Positions 34,916 through 43,211 of a stretch of DNA of 64,000 nucleotides are shown here, one piece after another (position 1 is the stretch's first letter; each line of letters opens with the position of its first letter). The translations under genes and the position numbers were made by a program. Under the pieces are notes generated by a model. The model was not told the DNA's origin, searched no databases, and was given only the letters and a program-made list of their open reading frames with translations. Source of the stretch: Paraburkholderia panacisoli (GTDB lineage: Bacteria > Pseudomonadota > Gammaproteobacteria > Burkholderiales > Burkholderiaceae); NCBI RefSeq assembly GCF_008369935.1, contig NZ_VTUZ01000023.1, positions 79,326 to 143,325 on the forward strand, in the 5' to 3' direction.

Positions 34916-35794
34916 ATGAAGCGAGCTTATCAAGTAGTTGACGTCTTCACCTTCCGGCCGCTTCTGGGCAACCCGGTGGCCGTGGTAATGGACGCGGAGG
35001 GCCTGACCACCGACGCGATGCAGGCGGTCGCGAGCTGGACTAACCTTTCAGAAACCACATTTGTCCTTCCGCCCACGGTAGCAGAGGCCGACTATCGTTT
35101 GAGGATTTTCACACCGCGTAGTGAACTTCCCTTCGCTGGACATCCGACGCTGGGTAGTGCTCACGCTGTTCTGGAAGCTGGGCGTGTCACACCTCGCGCA
35201 AGCGGCCGATTGATTCAACAATGCGGCATCGGCCTCGTTGAATTGACGATCGAGGAGCGAGGCGCAGAACGCCAGCTCACCTTCGACCTGCCGCCTGCGA
35301 AGTTGCAGCCGCTGCACGCGGCAGATGTAGCGGAGCTGGAGCTTATCCTCGGGTGCAAAGTGGGCCTCGAGACTGCGCCAGCTGTCGTGAATGTTGGCGC
35401 CATCTGGATGGTGGTGCATCTGAACGATGCTGCTTCCGTACTCAATCTTCGGCCGGATTTCATGAGATTGGCGCAGCTCGAGCGCCGCCTCGGCGTTACG
35501 GGCCTGACCGTATTCGGCACTCGCGAGCATGGCGACGGCGCGGCAATAGAAGTGCGTAGCTTCGCGCCGTCCTGTGGGGTGGAGGAGGATCCTGTCTGCG
35601 GAAGCGGCAACGGCAGTGTGGCTGCCTTCCAGTGGCAACGCGGCCTGTTGCCGCCCGGCTGCACAGACTACGTGGCTGCTCAGGGACAGTGCGTCGGTCG
35701 AGATGGACGAATAAAGGTAAGCGTCGATGCGAACGGAAATGTACGCGTGGGTGGTTATTGCGTCACAACTGTGGAGGGCTCGCTTACGCTCTAG
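34916..35794 (+). CDS. PhzF-family isomerase/epimerase
   Basis: A 292-residue two-lobed protein of the PhzF/diaminopimelate-epimerase fold. Conserved VVDVFTFRPLLGNPVAVV at the start, the catalytic Glu46 in NLSETTFV, FTPRSELPFAGHPTLGSAH near residue 65 and the EEDPVCGSGNGSVAAF loop near 225. ATG 34916 is chosen by the family start, with GAGGC upstream. Intact, although flanked by broken genes on both sides. Many PhzF-like proteins of this sort have no known substrate. Confidence 0.92.
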   Translation: MKRAYQVVDVFTFRPLLGNPVAVVMDAEGLTTDAMQAVASWTNLSETTFVLPPTVAEADYRLRIFTPRSELPFAGHPTLGSAHAVLEAGRVTPRASGRLIQQCGIGLVELTIEERGAERQLTFDLPPAKLQPLHAADVAELELILGCKVGLETAPAVVNVGAIWMVVHLNDAASVLNLRPDFMRLAQLERRLGVTGLTVFGTREHGDGAAIEVRSFAPSCGVEEDPVCGSGNGSVAAFQWQRGLLPPGCTDYVAAQGQCVGRDGRIKVSVDANGNVRVGGYCVTTVEGSLTL

Positions 35795-35885
35795 ACAGGG
35801 AGTGGGCGCGAGACGCGCCGAAACTGGTTGCGCGTTGGTTTCCGACATTTTCCGCATTCGAAAGAAAGGACGCAGACGTTTCGAA

Positions 35886-36285
35886 ATGAATTCCGCATTC
35901 TCCACTGACTCATCGTCCCGCTTCATCTCGGTCACCAATCCCTTCGATGGCGTCGAAGTCGGCACGGTCGTGAACATTCCGCCGGAAGGCGCGCAGGTGC
36001 TGATCCAGACCGCGAAGGATGGCGCCCGCGTTTGCCGCAACCTGTCCCGCTACGAACGGGCTCGCGTGCTCGAGACCTGCGCATCGCTCGTGGACCGTGA
36101 TCAGGACGTGTTTGCCAGTCTCATCGTCGCGGAAGCGGGTAAGACGGTCAGGCAGGCCAGGAAGGAAGTGCTGCGCTGTGTGAACACGCTCAAGCTATCC
36201 CCGATGAAGCGCAGGTGAGGTCGTGCCGTTCGATGCGTATGGTGGATCGGAAAACCGGCAGGGATGGGTCGTGTGCATCAGGAAG
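35886..36285 (+). pseudogene. Aldehyde dehydrogenase relic, N-terminal part
   Basis: From ATG 35886 about 110 residues match ALDH N-termini (ISVTNPFDGVEVGTVVNIPP; LIVAEAGKTVRQARKEVLRC). Near 36210 the frame breaks; in the next frame GEVVPFDAYGGSENRQGWVV continues the same protein to about 36280, after which ALDH similarity ends at a join with the PLP-enzyme fragment. The NAD-binding and catalytic parts are missing. Relative of, but not continuous with, the ALDH at the left edge. Confidence 0.75.
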
Positions 36286-37145
36286 ACGGTATATGGCAAC
36301 CAGGAACATCCAGCAACGGCCCAATAAGGATCGGCACGGGCGTTGCCGCGTTGCATTCGATATTCTTCACTTTTCTGGAAAGTGGCGATCATGTCATTGT
36401 CAGCGAGGTAACGTATGAGGCTGATTGGCGTCTTTTCAGTGACCTGCTCCCGAAACGGTACGGTATCGAAGCAACGTTCGTGGACATCAGCGACCTCGCT
36501 GCGGTACGCGAAGCCGTACGTCCGAACACGAAGCTGATTCATGCCGAGACGATTGCCAATCCGACCACGAAGGTGGCAGATGTCCAGGCGGTTGCAAAGA
36601 TTGCACATGATGCCGGCGCCATGCTTTCAATCGACGCGACGTTCACGCCCCCACCCATGTTTCGAGGCCTTGAACATGACGCGGATCTCGTTGTTCACTC
36701 ACTGACGAAGTACATCAACGGGCATGGTGATGCGATGGGCGCAGCCGTGATCGGACGCGCGGAACTGATTCGCGGTCTGAAGGCCGATGTGCTTTTCGAT
36801 GTGGGCGGTTCAATCTCGCTTTTCAATGCGTGGCTGATCATGCGAGGTTCAGTGACCTTGCCACTACGTTTGGCTCAGCACATGTCGACTGCGCGGCCGA
36901 CTGCGGAAGCTCGAAGTACGAGGTATCGGGGGCTACCCGTGGCTATCAATCCAGGCGCAAGCCCAGTCCAGACCGGCATGCTGTGCTTCATCCTCGGTAT
37001 CGAAATAGCCGAGAATCCCCGACGCTTCGACAAGCTTGCCCGACCGCGTGATCGTCCCACTGGCGGCGAAGCGTTCGGGTTGCAAGATGGCTTCCTGCTG
37101 GAGGATGGCATGACCCCAGATGCTGTAGCCGTTATAGCTCTGTGA
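36264..37145 (+). pseudogene. Cys/Met-metabolism PLP enzyme fragment (both ends lost)
   Basis: The open frame holds the middle of a cystathionine gamma-synthase/O-succinylhomoserine sulfhydrylase-type enzyme, from about the SG-x-AA segment (GTGVAALHSIFFTFLESGDH) through IANPTTKVADVQAVAKIAHD to the PLP-lysine motif HSLTKYINGHGDAMGAA. About 80 N-terminal residues are missing (joined to the ALDH relic), and after ~36935 the frame runs antisense to the small gene at 36933-37151, so the C-terminal domain is also gone. Not expected to be active. Confidence 0.75.
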
Positions 37146-37151
37146 CTCCAT
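36933..37151 (-). CDS. Small hypothetical protein (CV_2116-like)
   Basis: A 72-residue protein, MESQSYNGYSIWGHAILQQE..., ending EDEAQHAGLDWACAWIDSHG. The pattern YxGYxI...F-T-E-E-A-x-x-A-G-L-x-W-A...WID resembles small CV_2116-type proteins of unknown function. Its ATG overlaps the stop of the upstream gene by one base (TGATG). It sits third in a leftward run of overlapping genes. The family call is from memory of the pattern and is tentative. Confidence 0.6.
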   Translation of the reverse strand: MESQSYNGYSIWGHAILQQEAILQPERFAASGTITRSGKLVEASGILGYFDTEDEAQHAGLDWACAWIDSHG

Positions 37152-37498
37152 CAGCGGATCAACTCTGCTGACATGCTGCGGGAATCGACGCGAAGCACAT
37201 TGCCTTCAGGAGTTATCTGGCGCGGGATTTCAGACATATCGCGTGCGTGGGGCGGCACGTTCTCTCGAGGGTTGGTTTTCGTCGCAAGCTTTGCAACCGG
37301 CGTTGGTGCGCGCCGCGTGTAAAGCTTGATTGTATGCGTAGCTCCGCGGCGATGAAGTACCGCTTTATGGGCAGTGTTGAAGTAGTGCGGCGCGCTCGCC
37401 CGTGCTTCGGGCGGGTTCCAGACCTCGACATAGCTGCCGGCCGCGTGCGCGGTCGGAGCCAGCGCTATCAGTACGATCAGTTGGGCGATTTTTCTCAC
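37151..37498 (-). CDS. Small exported protein of unknown function
   Basis: A 115-residue protein with a clear Sec signal peptide (MRKIAQLIVLIALAPTAHAA, GTG start), then a basic, His/Pro-rich mature part. The GTG has AAGGAG five bases upstream and overlaps the stop of the preceding gene (GTGA). A diverged copy of the signal-peptide coding part (RRIAQLTVLMTLAPTAHATG) is found in the relic at 53748-54021, so the gene belongs to the duplicated imuA flank. Family not recognised. Confidence 0.6.
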   Translation of the reverse strand: MRKIAQLIVLIALAPTAHAAGSYVEVWNPPEARASAPHYFNTAHKAVLHRRGATHTIKLYTRRAPTPVAKLATKTNPRENVPPHARDMSEIPRQITPEGNVLRVDSRSMSAELIR

Positions 37499-37807
37499 GA
37501 ACTCTCCTTGCTACTTTTTCGCTTGAGCCACTCTCTGCAACCGACGCCAAGTCCAACGCATCCGCCATCGCAGCCGCTGCAGTATCGCCTGTCACTGACC
37601 GCATCGTCGACGCCCCAGATGTTACCGGTGGCGGGCGACGCGGTGCCAACCGTGCGGCCATTTTCACTGGCGTAAAAGGTCGGCTCGCCGGCTTTTCCAC
37701 GCCTGAGCGCTTCGTCGACCGCCGTCTCCAAATGCTGACCGCAGCTTCGCGGTGAACCTGGCAATCTCCGGCATCGGATGGCCGGCATTGCGAACGCGCG
37801 CATCCAT
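37495..37807 (-). CDS. Small protein read in two frames (+1 shift); imuA-divergent
   Basis: ATG 37807 follows GGAGG by seven bases and begins MDARVRNAGHPMPEIARFTA then KLRSAF. At the TTT codon (37732-37730) the protein-like reading continues only after skipping one base: ETAVDEALRRGKAGEPTFYA and on to a Cys cluster (CSGCDGGCVGLGVGC) and the stop at 37495, which overlaps the next gene by GTGA. The copy at 54021 shows the same +1 change at the same codon with a different base, and third-position differences on both sides. Either an old frameshift or programmed frameshifting. An alternative single-frame start is ATG 37803. Confidence 0.45.
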
Positions 37808-37985
37808 GGTGCAGCCTCCGATTAAAAGTGTCAGTGCACTGTCTCAAAATTGAATGTGAGATACTGTATAAATATACAGGTTTTTGAGCCACTCATGTCC
37901 ACCACTATCTCTCCGGCTGAAGAAATACACCCGTCCCTATGGCGGGCATCCCAGCTCGCACGTGGTCGTGAACGGGTCGTGGACA
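37690..37985. repeat. imuA-flank repeat, copy 1 (direct, with 53904-54199)
   Basis: Collinear with 53904-54199 (constant offset 16,214 bp) without gaps. It includes the 5' part of the leftward small gene, the LexA box and the first 30 codons of imuA; similarity is weakest at the left end and ends sharply at GTGGACA. Same orientation in both places. Confidence 0.9.
37864..37879. promoter_or_regulatory. LexA box (copy 1)
   Basis: CTGTATAAATATACAG, a perfect CTGT-N8-ACAG palindrome, 15 bp before the ATG of the imuA fragment and 57 bp upstream of the leftward small gene. Identical to the box in front of intact imuA. Confidence 0.85.
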
Positions 37986-37987
37986 GA
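37895..37987 (+). pseudogene. imuA 5' fragment
   Basis: MSTTISPAEEIHPSLWRASQ then LARGRERVVD is nearly identical to the first 30 residues of ImuA at 54109. Similarity stops abruptly at 37985 and the following sequence is unrelated, although the frame stays open to 38545. A LexA-controlled but dead gene start. Confidence 0.85.
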
Positions 37988-38450
37988 TTGAAGAACACAA
38001 ACCAGTACGGAGACGGCGGTGTGACAGGGCAGAAAGGGCCAATGGCCGCTTTGTGGCCTCGTAACTCAGCGGGTACAAGTGGCCATCTGCGGTCATTGGC
38101 CCGCGCTCTCACACCGACATTCGAAGGACAACTCCTTATGGATACCGGACCGTCAGGTCCAAAACATGTCCGTCAAGTCATTGTCCGGACCTTCGTCCGG
38201 TCAGCGGACCACGTAGCGCTTGTCGATTGCGGAACCCACTGCCTTGACGAAAAGCTCGTCGCGCGGCGAGCAAGCCGACTCCCGGAGCATTGCGGGACCG
38301 GATGGCTTCAGGGACCTGCCGCGTCGCTATCAGACCAAGGTCCAATTGTTTTGACGGCAAGCAGGTGCCACTATTCGTATGACCTGGGAAGATCCCGATG
38401 CGGGAATCCGTTTCATACCGCCAGGTCGCCTTTCGCATGGAGCGCGTGTC
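37988..38450. other. Non-coding stretch after the imuA fragment
   Basis: About 460 bp. Around 38140-38215 several GGACC/GGTCC and TCCGGAC words recur in both orientations (CCGGACCGTCAGGTCC, TCCGGACC, GTCCGG, GGACCAC), giving local inverted repeats of unknown meaning. No gene supported. Confidence 0.4.
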
Positions 38451-39014
38451 ATGAGCAAGTGTCTGCGGCTTTTTCTTGTGGTCTGGGTTTTGCTGCTCAC
38501 GGCGGCCTGTTCGACGCGACAGACTTCGTCGCCAGGAACGGGTGATCCAGAACTGGAGGCGCAAGCGCGCGCGGCGCTGCAGCAACTGTTTGACACGGCG
38601 CCTAGAGCCAGGGACCTTCATGATCGGGCGAAGGCAGTTCTCGTGTTTCCGAACATCTTTCGGGCGGGCCTCGGGGTGGGCGCGCAAGGCGGAAGAGGCG
38701 TACTGTTCGGTTCCGACGGCAAAGTCCTGGGCTACTTCAGAAACACAGGGGTTTCGTGGGGCCTGCAGGCTGGTGCGCAGACGCTCTCGGAGGCGTTGTT
38801 TCTGATGACCGACGCAGCCGCGCGCCAACCCTTCGATAGTAGTGGTTGGGCCGTTGGCGTAGGCCCGACCGTTGTAGTCGTGGATGCGGGCGCGGGCAGG
38901 TCGATGAACACCACAACGCTGCAGGCGGATGTCTATGCATTTATCTTTGGCCAGCAGGGATTGATGGCCGGGCTTGGCGTACAAGGCCAACGGATTACGA
39001 GGCTCAATCCGTGA
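38451..39014 (+). CDS. YSC84-related lipoprotein
   Basis: A 187-residue lipoprotein: signal peptide with lipobox LTAAC (Cys20), then a single Ysc84-type lipid-binding (SYLF-like) domain: AKAVLVFPNIFRAGLGVGAQ, GGRGVLFG, VSWGLQAGAQTLSEALFLMT and the closing LMAGLGVQGQRITRL. Bacterial members are outer-membrane or periplasmic lipoproteins common in Burkholderia, of unknown role. Start at ATG 38451 chosen for the signal peptide; 24 open codons upstream are dropped. Confidence 0.9.
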   Translation: MSKCLRLFLVVWVLLLTAACSTRQTSSPGTGDPELEAQARAALQQLFDTAPRARDLHDRAKAVLVFPNIFRAGLGVGAQGGRGVLFGSDGKVLGYFRNTGVSWGLQAGAQTLSEALFLMTDAAARQPFDSSGWAVGVGPTVVVVDAGAGRSMNTTTLQADVYAFIFGQQGLMAGLGVQGQRITRLNP

Positions 39015-39247
39015 AGTGAGCGACGGCCCCGTGGAGTTGGAACTCCTCTTTTAGCTGGTATGACCTTGGCCCACCTCGTCGACTTCCCCGTAAGCCGACA
39101 TTCGCGAACCATGAAAGCTGCAGCTATCCGAACGTCGGCAATGGGGAAACCCGTTGATGCCGAACCGGAGCGGTGCCTGCGGACTTCCACTGGACACGAG
39201 GCTACGGGGATGTGCCGCACCGGTAGGTGTGTCACTGCGATGTCGCC

Positions 39248-39874
39248 CTAGCGCGTGATAACCACGGTGGTCTCGGATTCATACGCGATCCGCACGTGAC
39301 TATGGCGCGCGAGCGACTGCATCACTTTCACGAGTTCGGGGCGGCTGACCCGGACCGAATGCGGCGTACCCGCCTTGTCCTCGACCGTCAGCAGGTTCAG
39401 CTTGTGATCGACGCCGGTGACTTCGGCCACGCCCTGGAAGACTCTGAGCGCCTGAAACTTCTCTTGTCCGGCCACCGGCGAATACTGGGTCAGCCTGACC
39501 GTACGGCTCAGGCGCGTGAGCGGTACGCCCTGCGCGACCGACAGTTCGGTGACATAGGGCTCCAGATAGCTCGCCGTGAGCTTGTCGCCGATCCTGACGG
39601 CGCTGAGCGCATCCCGGTGATCTTTCGCGTTGAAACTCAGGTCCTCGTGGCCCGGGACAGTCACGACGATGATCGCGTTTTTCTGGTCGATCAGGCTGAC
39701 GATGCCACTCTCGCTGTCGACCGATGCGCCGCTCGGGACGGCTTGCGCAGTCGCCGACGGGACGGCGTCGTCCGCGCCGCACTCGGGGACCCATGCGGCG
39801 GACAGGCCGAAAGCCGCAACAAGGCAAATACAGCGGTGGCTAACGGAAATGCGTGTATTCGATCGGAATGGCAT
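39248..39874 (-). CDS. Exported protein of unknown function
   Basis: A 208-residue protein with an N-terminal signal (residues ~8-33, ending PECGAD). The mature part is rich in beta strands (GIVSLIDQKNAIIVVTVPGH; KLNLLTVEDKAGTPHSVRVS) and looks like repeated small barrel units of about 65 residues. Periplasmic. No family recognised with confidence. Convergent with the YSC84 gene. Confidence 0.75.
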   Translation of the reverse strand: MPFRSNTRISVSHRCICLVAAFGLSAAWVPECGADDAVPSATAQAVPSGASVDSESGIVSLIDQKNAIIVVTVPGHEDLSFNAKDHRDALSAVRIGDKLTASYLEPYVTELSVAQGVPLTRLSRTVRLTQYSPVAGQEKFQALRVFQGVAEVTGVDHKLNLLTVEDKAGTPHSVRVSRPELVKVMQSLARHSHVRIAYESETTVVITR

Positions 39875-40137
39875 GGCAGTCCCCTTGTGCGATCAGGTAC
39901 TTGTTCACGACGCGCGCGTTGCGCACGGCCCGTTCACCACTGCTTTGTCCAGCGAGACCATCCTGGCGCGCGGCGCGCCTTCAACCGTCGCTGTACTTCG
40001 TTCTGCGCTGCGGGTGCTTCTGCACGGATCTATTCGTGACGGCTTCGAGTATCGGGCGTTGCTGAGCTGCGGCGAAATTCGCGAACACCAACGCGCAGGT
40101 CATCGAGGCGAACACGACAATGGGTGTCGATACGTCG

Positions 40138-40422
40138 TCAATTGCACCCGTGACTGTTCGCAGTCCGGTAGCAGTTGGTCCCACCTGGGCCGTGAACGAC
40201 GCCTTTGCCATTCTTCGTCGTCGCCTCGCCCCCCCGGCTGGTCTGGGTCGTCCGTGCACCATTCTGGTTCGTCTGGGACGTCCAGGCCTTACCTGTGTTC
40301 CGGTTATAACCGCCGGCCGTCTGTCCGTTGCCACAGACCGTTACGCCACGGGCGTTCTTCGCACATTCTGCAAACGTGTTCGCCGACAGCATCACGCACA
40401 CCAGCATTATCAGAGTCTTCAT
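40138..40422 (-). CDS. Small exported Gly/Asn/Thr-rich protein
   Basis: A 94-residue protein with signal peptide MKTLIMLVCVMLSANTFAE and a mature part of low complexity with Gly, Asn and Thr (GNGQTAGGYNRNTGKAWTSQ; GVVHGPGGTNCYR). Four Cys residues in the mature protein could form two disulfides. Similar short secreted proteins are common in Burkholderia. An ATG two codons upstream (40428) is an alternative start. Function unknown. Confidence 0.7.
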   Translation of the reverse strand: MKTLIMLVCVMLSANTFAECAKNARGVTVCGNGQTAGGYNRNTGKAWTSQTNQNGARTTQTSRGGEATTKNGKGVVHGPGGTNCYRTANSHGCN

Positions 40423-41469
40423 GAACATTCCCCTGTCAGGGCTGCGGCAGTGGATGCATTCTCGGAGTCAATCGGATCTTGTCCGGGGTCGTGGCCAGCA
40501 TCGCAATTTGGCTGTACTGGATATCAGTGTAGGTCTTTCAGGGGCGTTTTCCTCCCCAGGTCGCATACACACTGGCAGATTCAGGGGAACGGCTGGCCAT
40601 GCGATCGAAGCTGCCTTGCACAGGAGGTTTGCCGAGTCGTCAGCCAAGGAGCGGCTTGCAGCCTTAAATTCGATGTGCAACGAGCGGCGGCCATCGCCGA
40701 GTACGGGCGGGCGACACGACAGCATGCATGACCGTTGCACCTCGAAAGCGGCCTGCGAGCGATCGCGACCGCGTATGACTGGAGAGGATCGGGTTCTGCC
40801 GACCGCGTCGGACAGCAGTCGGGCCAGAAGCCGTCACAGCAAGAACAAGCAGCGATGACAATGATGAGCCGTTGCCGTCGGACAAGCTACTCTGCGCGTC
40901 TGGAGTTGAGCAATGTCCGGCAAAACGCAGACGACTTGAGGTCGGCGAATGCCCGTTAGGCGTTGAACGTGAACGTCCAGGCGCTACGGCTTCGAACGTC
41001 GGCTTCACGCCCCGAGGTGGTCAGTCAAGGTTTTTCAGAGGGAAGTTGGTTTCCGGAACCCGGTTCGTAAGGAACGGGGCAGGCCTGTCGACGGCGATGG
41101 TCCATCCTGGCTGGTTTAACTGCTGCGGGCAGGCGGCAACAACAGTTGTGGCGATATTGTCTGGCATTTTCCCAGCCACAGACCTCGCCAGGTCACGAGT
41201 ACGACGGGATGTTTTCGGGCTGCCGTTCTAAATCGATTGACAGCGCGCAACTGACGGTCTTGGCGGCCATTTTGAATGCCATATGCATTCGAGCAGCATG
41301 TACTCTTCACGCAGTGACGAAGACTCTGATTAGAAGTCGGCGAACACGACCAACGTAGAAGTCACATGGCGCGGAGGGGATCAGGCCCGGAGAATCAGCG
41401 GGCGCCGGAAAGACAATCGGCGCCCGCCGGTGGCCTGCTGCGCGGGGCGGGCAGGCTATGTCTTGCTGC
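40423..41469. other. Long stretch without a supported gene
   Basis: About 1 kb. Frames of 60-180 codons exist on both strands, but they are Arg/Ser-rich, lack ribosome-binding sites and match nothing I recognise. A large hairpin at its right end (41398-41427) may end the HU-like transcript. Could include decayed genes too eroded to name. Confidence 0.4.
41398..41427 (-). terminator. Hairpin after the HU-like gene
   Basis: GCGGGCGCCG (41398-41407) pairs perfectly with CGGCGCCCGC (41418-41427), loop of ten bases, 43 bp past the stop of the leftward HU-like gene. There is no T-run, so it may be a transcript-stabilising or Rho-linked hairpin rather than a true intrinsic terminator. Confidence 0.45.
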
Positions 41470-41937
41470 TTACGCTGCTGCGTCCTTCAGCTTCTTGAGT
41501 GCGCGCGCCTTGATGCGCACAGACGCCGGCTTCGCGTCGAACCAGCGATCTTCGCCGGTGAACGGGTCCTTGCCGAAGCGGCGCTTCTTCGCCGGCACTT
41601 GCTGCACGACAATCTTCAGAAGACCCGACAGCGTGAACTCGCCTGCACCCTTCTTGTGGATCGTGCCGAGAATGGTGTCTTCCAGCGCTGCGAGCACGGC
41701 CTTGGCAGCTTTCGGCTCGACGCTAGCCGCTTGAGCAATGTACGCGGCGAGCGATGCCTTCGTGAACTTCTCCTTCACGGGCGCGCCAGCGATCAGCTTC
41801 TTCGCCGCACCGTTTGCAGCCTTGACCGCGCCAGCCTTGGGGGCGGCGGCAGTTTTTTTCACTGCTGCCTTGGGAGCAGCCTTCGTTGCCGTCTTCGTCG
41901 CGGCCTTTGGGGCAGTCTTCGTTGCAGTCTTTGCCAT
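41470..41937 (-). CDS. HU-family DNA-binding protein with Lys/Ala-rich tail
   Basis: A 155-residue nucleoid protein. Residues ~1-55 form a histone-H1-like tail of A-K-T and A-P-K-A repeats; residues ~57-150 are an HU/IHF fold: TKASLAAYIAQAASVEPKAA, IHKKGAGEFTLSGLLKIVVQ and the beta-arm region RRFGKDPFTGEDRWF. This tail-plus-HU design is known in Burkholderiales and binds DNA non-specifically. Single gene with a long upstream region. Confidence 0.92.
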   Translation of the reverse strand: MAKTATKTAPKAATKTATKAAPKAAVKKTAAAPKAGAVKAANGAAKKLIAGAPVKEKFTKASLAAYIAQAASVEPKAAKAVLAALEDTILGTIHKKGAGEFTLSGLLKIVVQQVPAKKRRFGKDPFTGEDRWFDAKPASVRIKARALKKLKDAAA

Positions 41938-42459
41938 AGTCGTGGTTGACTCACTTTTGATTTAGGAGACGTGTGCTGCACCTTCGCGCAGCAAACACGC
42001 GCATTCTATGACGCTCCACGCTCGGTGTGTCAAGAAAACGCCTTAAAAAACGCATTCAAAGTTCTATTTCCACAACTCCCCGCCTTCGGTAAGTGCTGAA
42101 AGTGAGGTACATCACCACCTATTCTGTTGTTGGCACGCAGCGTGACAGGTGAGCGTTTCCGGGATGCGTGGGAGGTTGCGGCATTCTTGCGGCCGGCGTT
42201 TTTCCGTTGCACAAACAAGAAAGCACGCACCCTCCGAAAGTACAGTGCGGCATGTACAGCTACAGCAAGCGCTCCTTGAGCGCCGCAGTCGATTCGATTG
42301 GTCTCGCGGCCGCCTTCGCGCACATACGTGTCCGCCACCCGCATCTGAAAGCGCACGGATTCCCCGGTCACGAGCGGAGCCCATGACACGTCGGTTTCTG
42401 CCGGCTCCTGACGAGTGCGCGCCAGAGAGTCTGAGACTCGTCGAAGTACAGAGGCAGCT
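41938..42459. other. Upstream region of the HU-like gene, otherwise empty
   Basis: Contains the HU-like promoter (AT-rich stretch 42020-42075). A leftward frame over 42030-42488 includes a protein-like stretch (WAPLVTGESVRFQMRVADTY) but no start signal or family could be found; possibly another relic. Confidence 0.4.
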
Positions 42460-42981
42460 TCAGGATCCGGAACGCGCAGCATGCGCAACAGCCTGACGTC
42501 GACCAGGACATGAAAGCCTGGCAGAAGCCAGCGGCGTCCATGTCCCCGCAGCCGGATCGTACAGTTCGGCTGACGATAGCTGGGTTCCCCCGATTCCCCC
42601 CGCCACGAGGGCCCGGCCCGTGGGGAGCCGCGTAGCGGTATGGAACATCCTTGCCTGGCTCAGGTTGCCGGTTTGCGACCAGCTATCCGTAACCGGGTCG
42701 AACAGTTCGGCGGAGGACAGCACGTTTTTGCCAAAACCCGCCGCCACGAGCACCTGGCCGTCGGACAGGAGCGTCGCAGTGTGCCGGTAGCGTGCCTGGT
42801 TCATGTAGTCGGCAGGCAGCCATTCGCCAATCACGGCGACATTCACCTCAATGGTGACCTGCGCGGTGACGCTCCCCACAGTATTGCTGCCGGTCACCGT
42901 GTAGGTCGTCGTTACTCCTGGCTTACAGCGGACGATCAAGCCAAGCGCCAGAACGCCCAGTTTCATGTCGATCTCGTGCAA
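42460..42981 (-). pseudogene. Kelch-repeat protein fragment
   Basis: The frame has part of an Ig-like/BACON-type strand region (PGVTTTYTVTGSNTVGSVTA) followed by two kelch blades (ARYRHTATLLSDGQVLVAAG; RMFHTATRLPTGRALVAGGI with SSAELYDPAAGTW). Family proteins have five to seven blades and an export signal; here both ends are missing and the tail (SCPGRRQAVAHAARSGS) is out of pattern. Remnant of a large exported protein. Confidence 0.65.
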
Positions 42982-43211
42982 TCGCCAGCATTACAAGGCG
43001 ACAGGACTGACGCGCGAGCCAACGATGCCGAGCTGACAAAAGCGGCTGCGAGGTTGGGCCCGGCAAGGCTCCGAGCCCCATGACATACGGTGAAATAACT
43101 TCCGCGTAGCCTGGTACGGCACCCATGGCTATAGTGCGTGCATCGGATGCGATGCGCTGCTCCACGCTTCACCGCAGACGATACCTCCAGCCACTACTTT
43201 ATGGCATCGTC

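Noticed and set aside
39981..40334. Leftward 117-codon ORF overlapping the small exported protein gene
   Set aside because: Arg-rich frame shifted relative to the exported protein, which has a clear signal peptide.
42030..42488. Leftward ORF with a protein-like patch (WAPLVTGESVRFQ)
   Set aside because: Could be a relic, but no family, start signal or second supporting motif was found.
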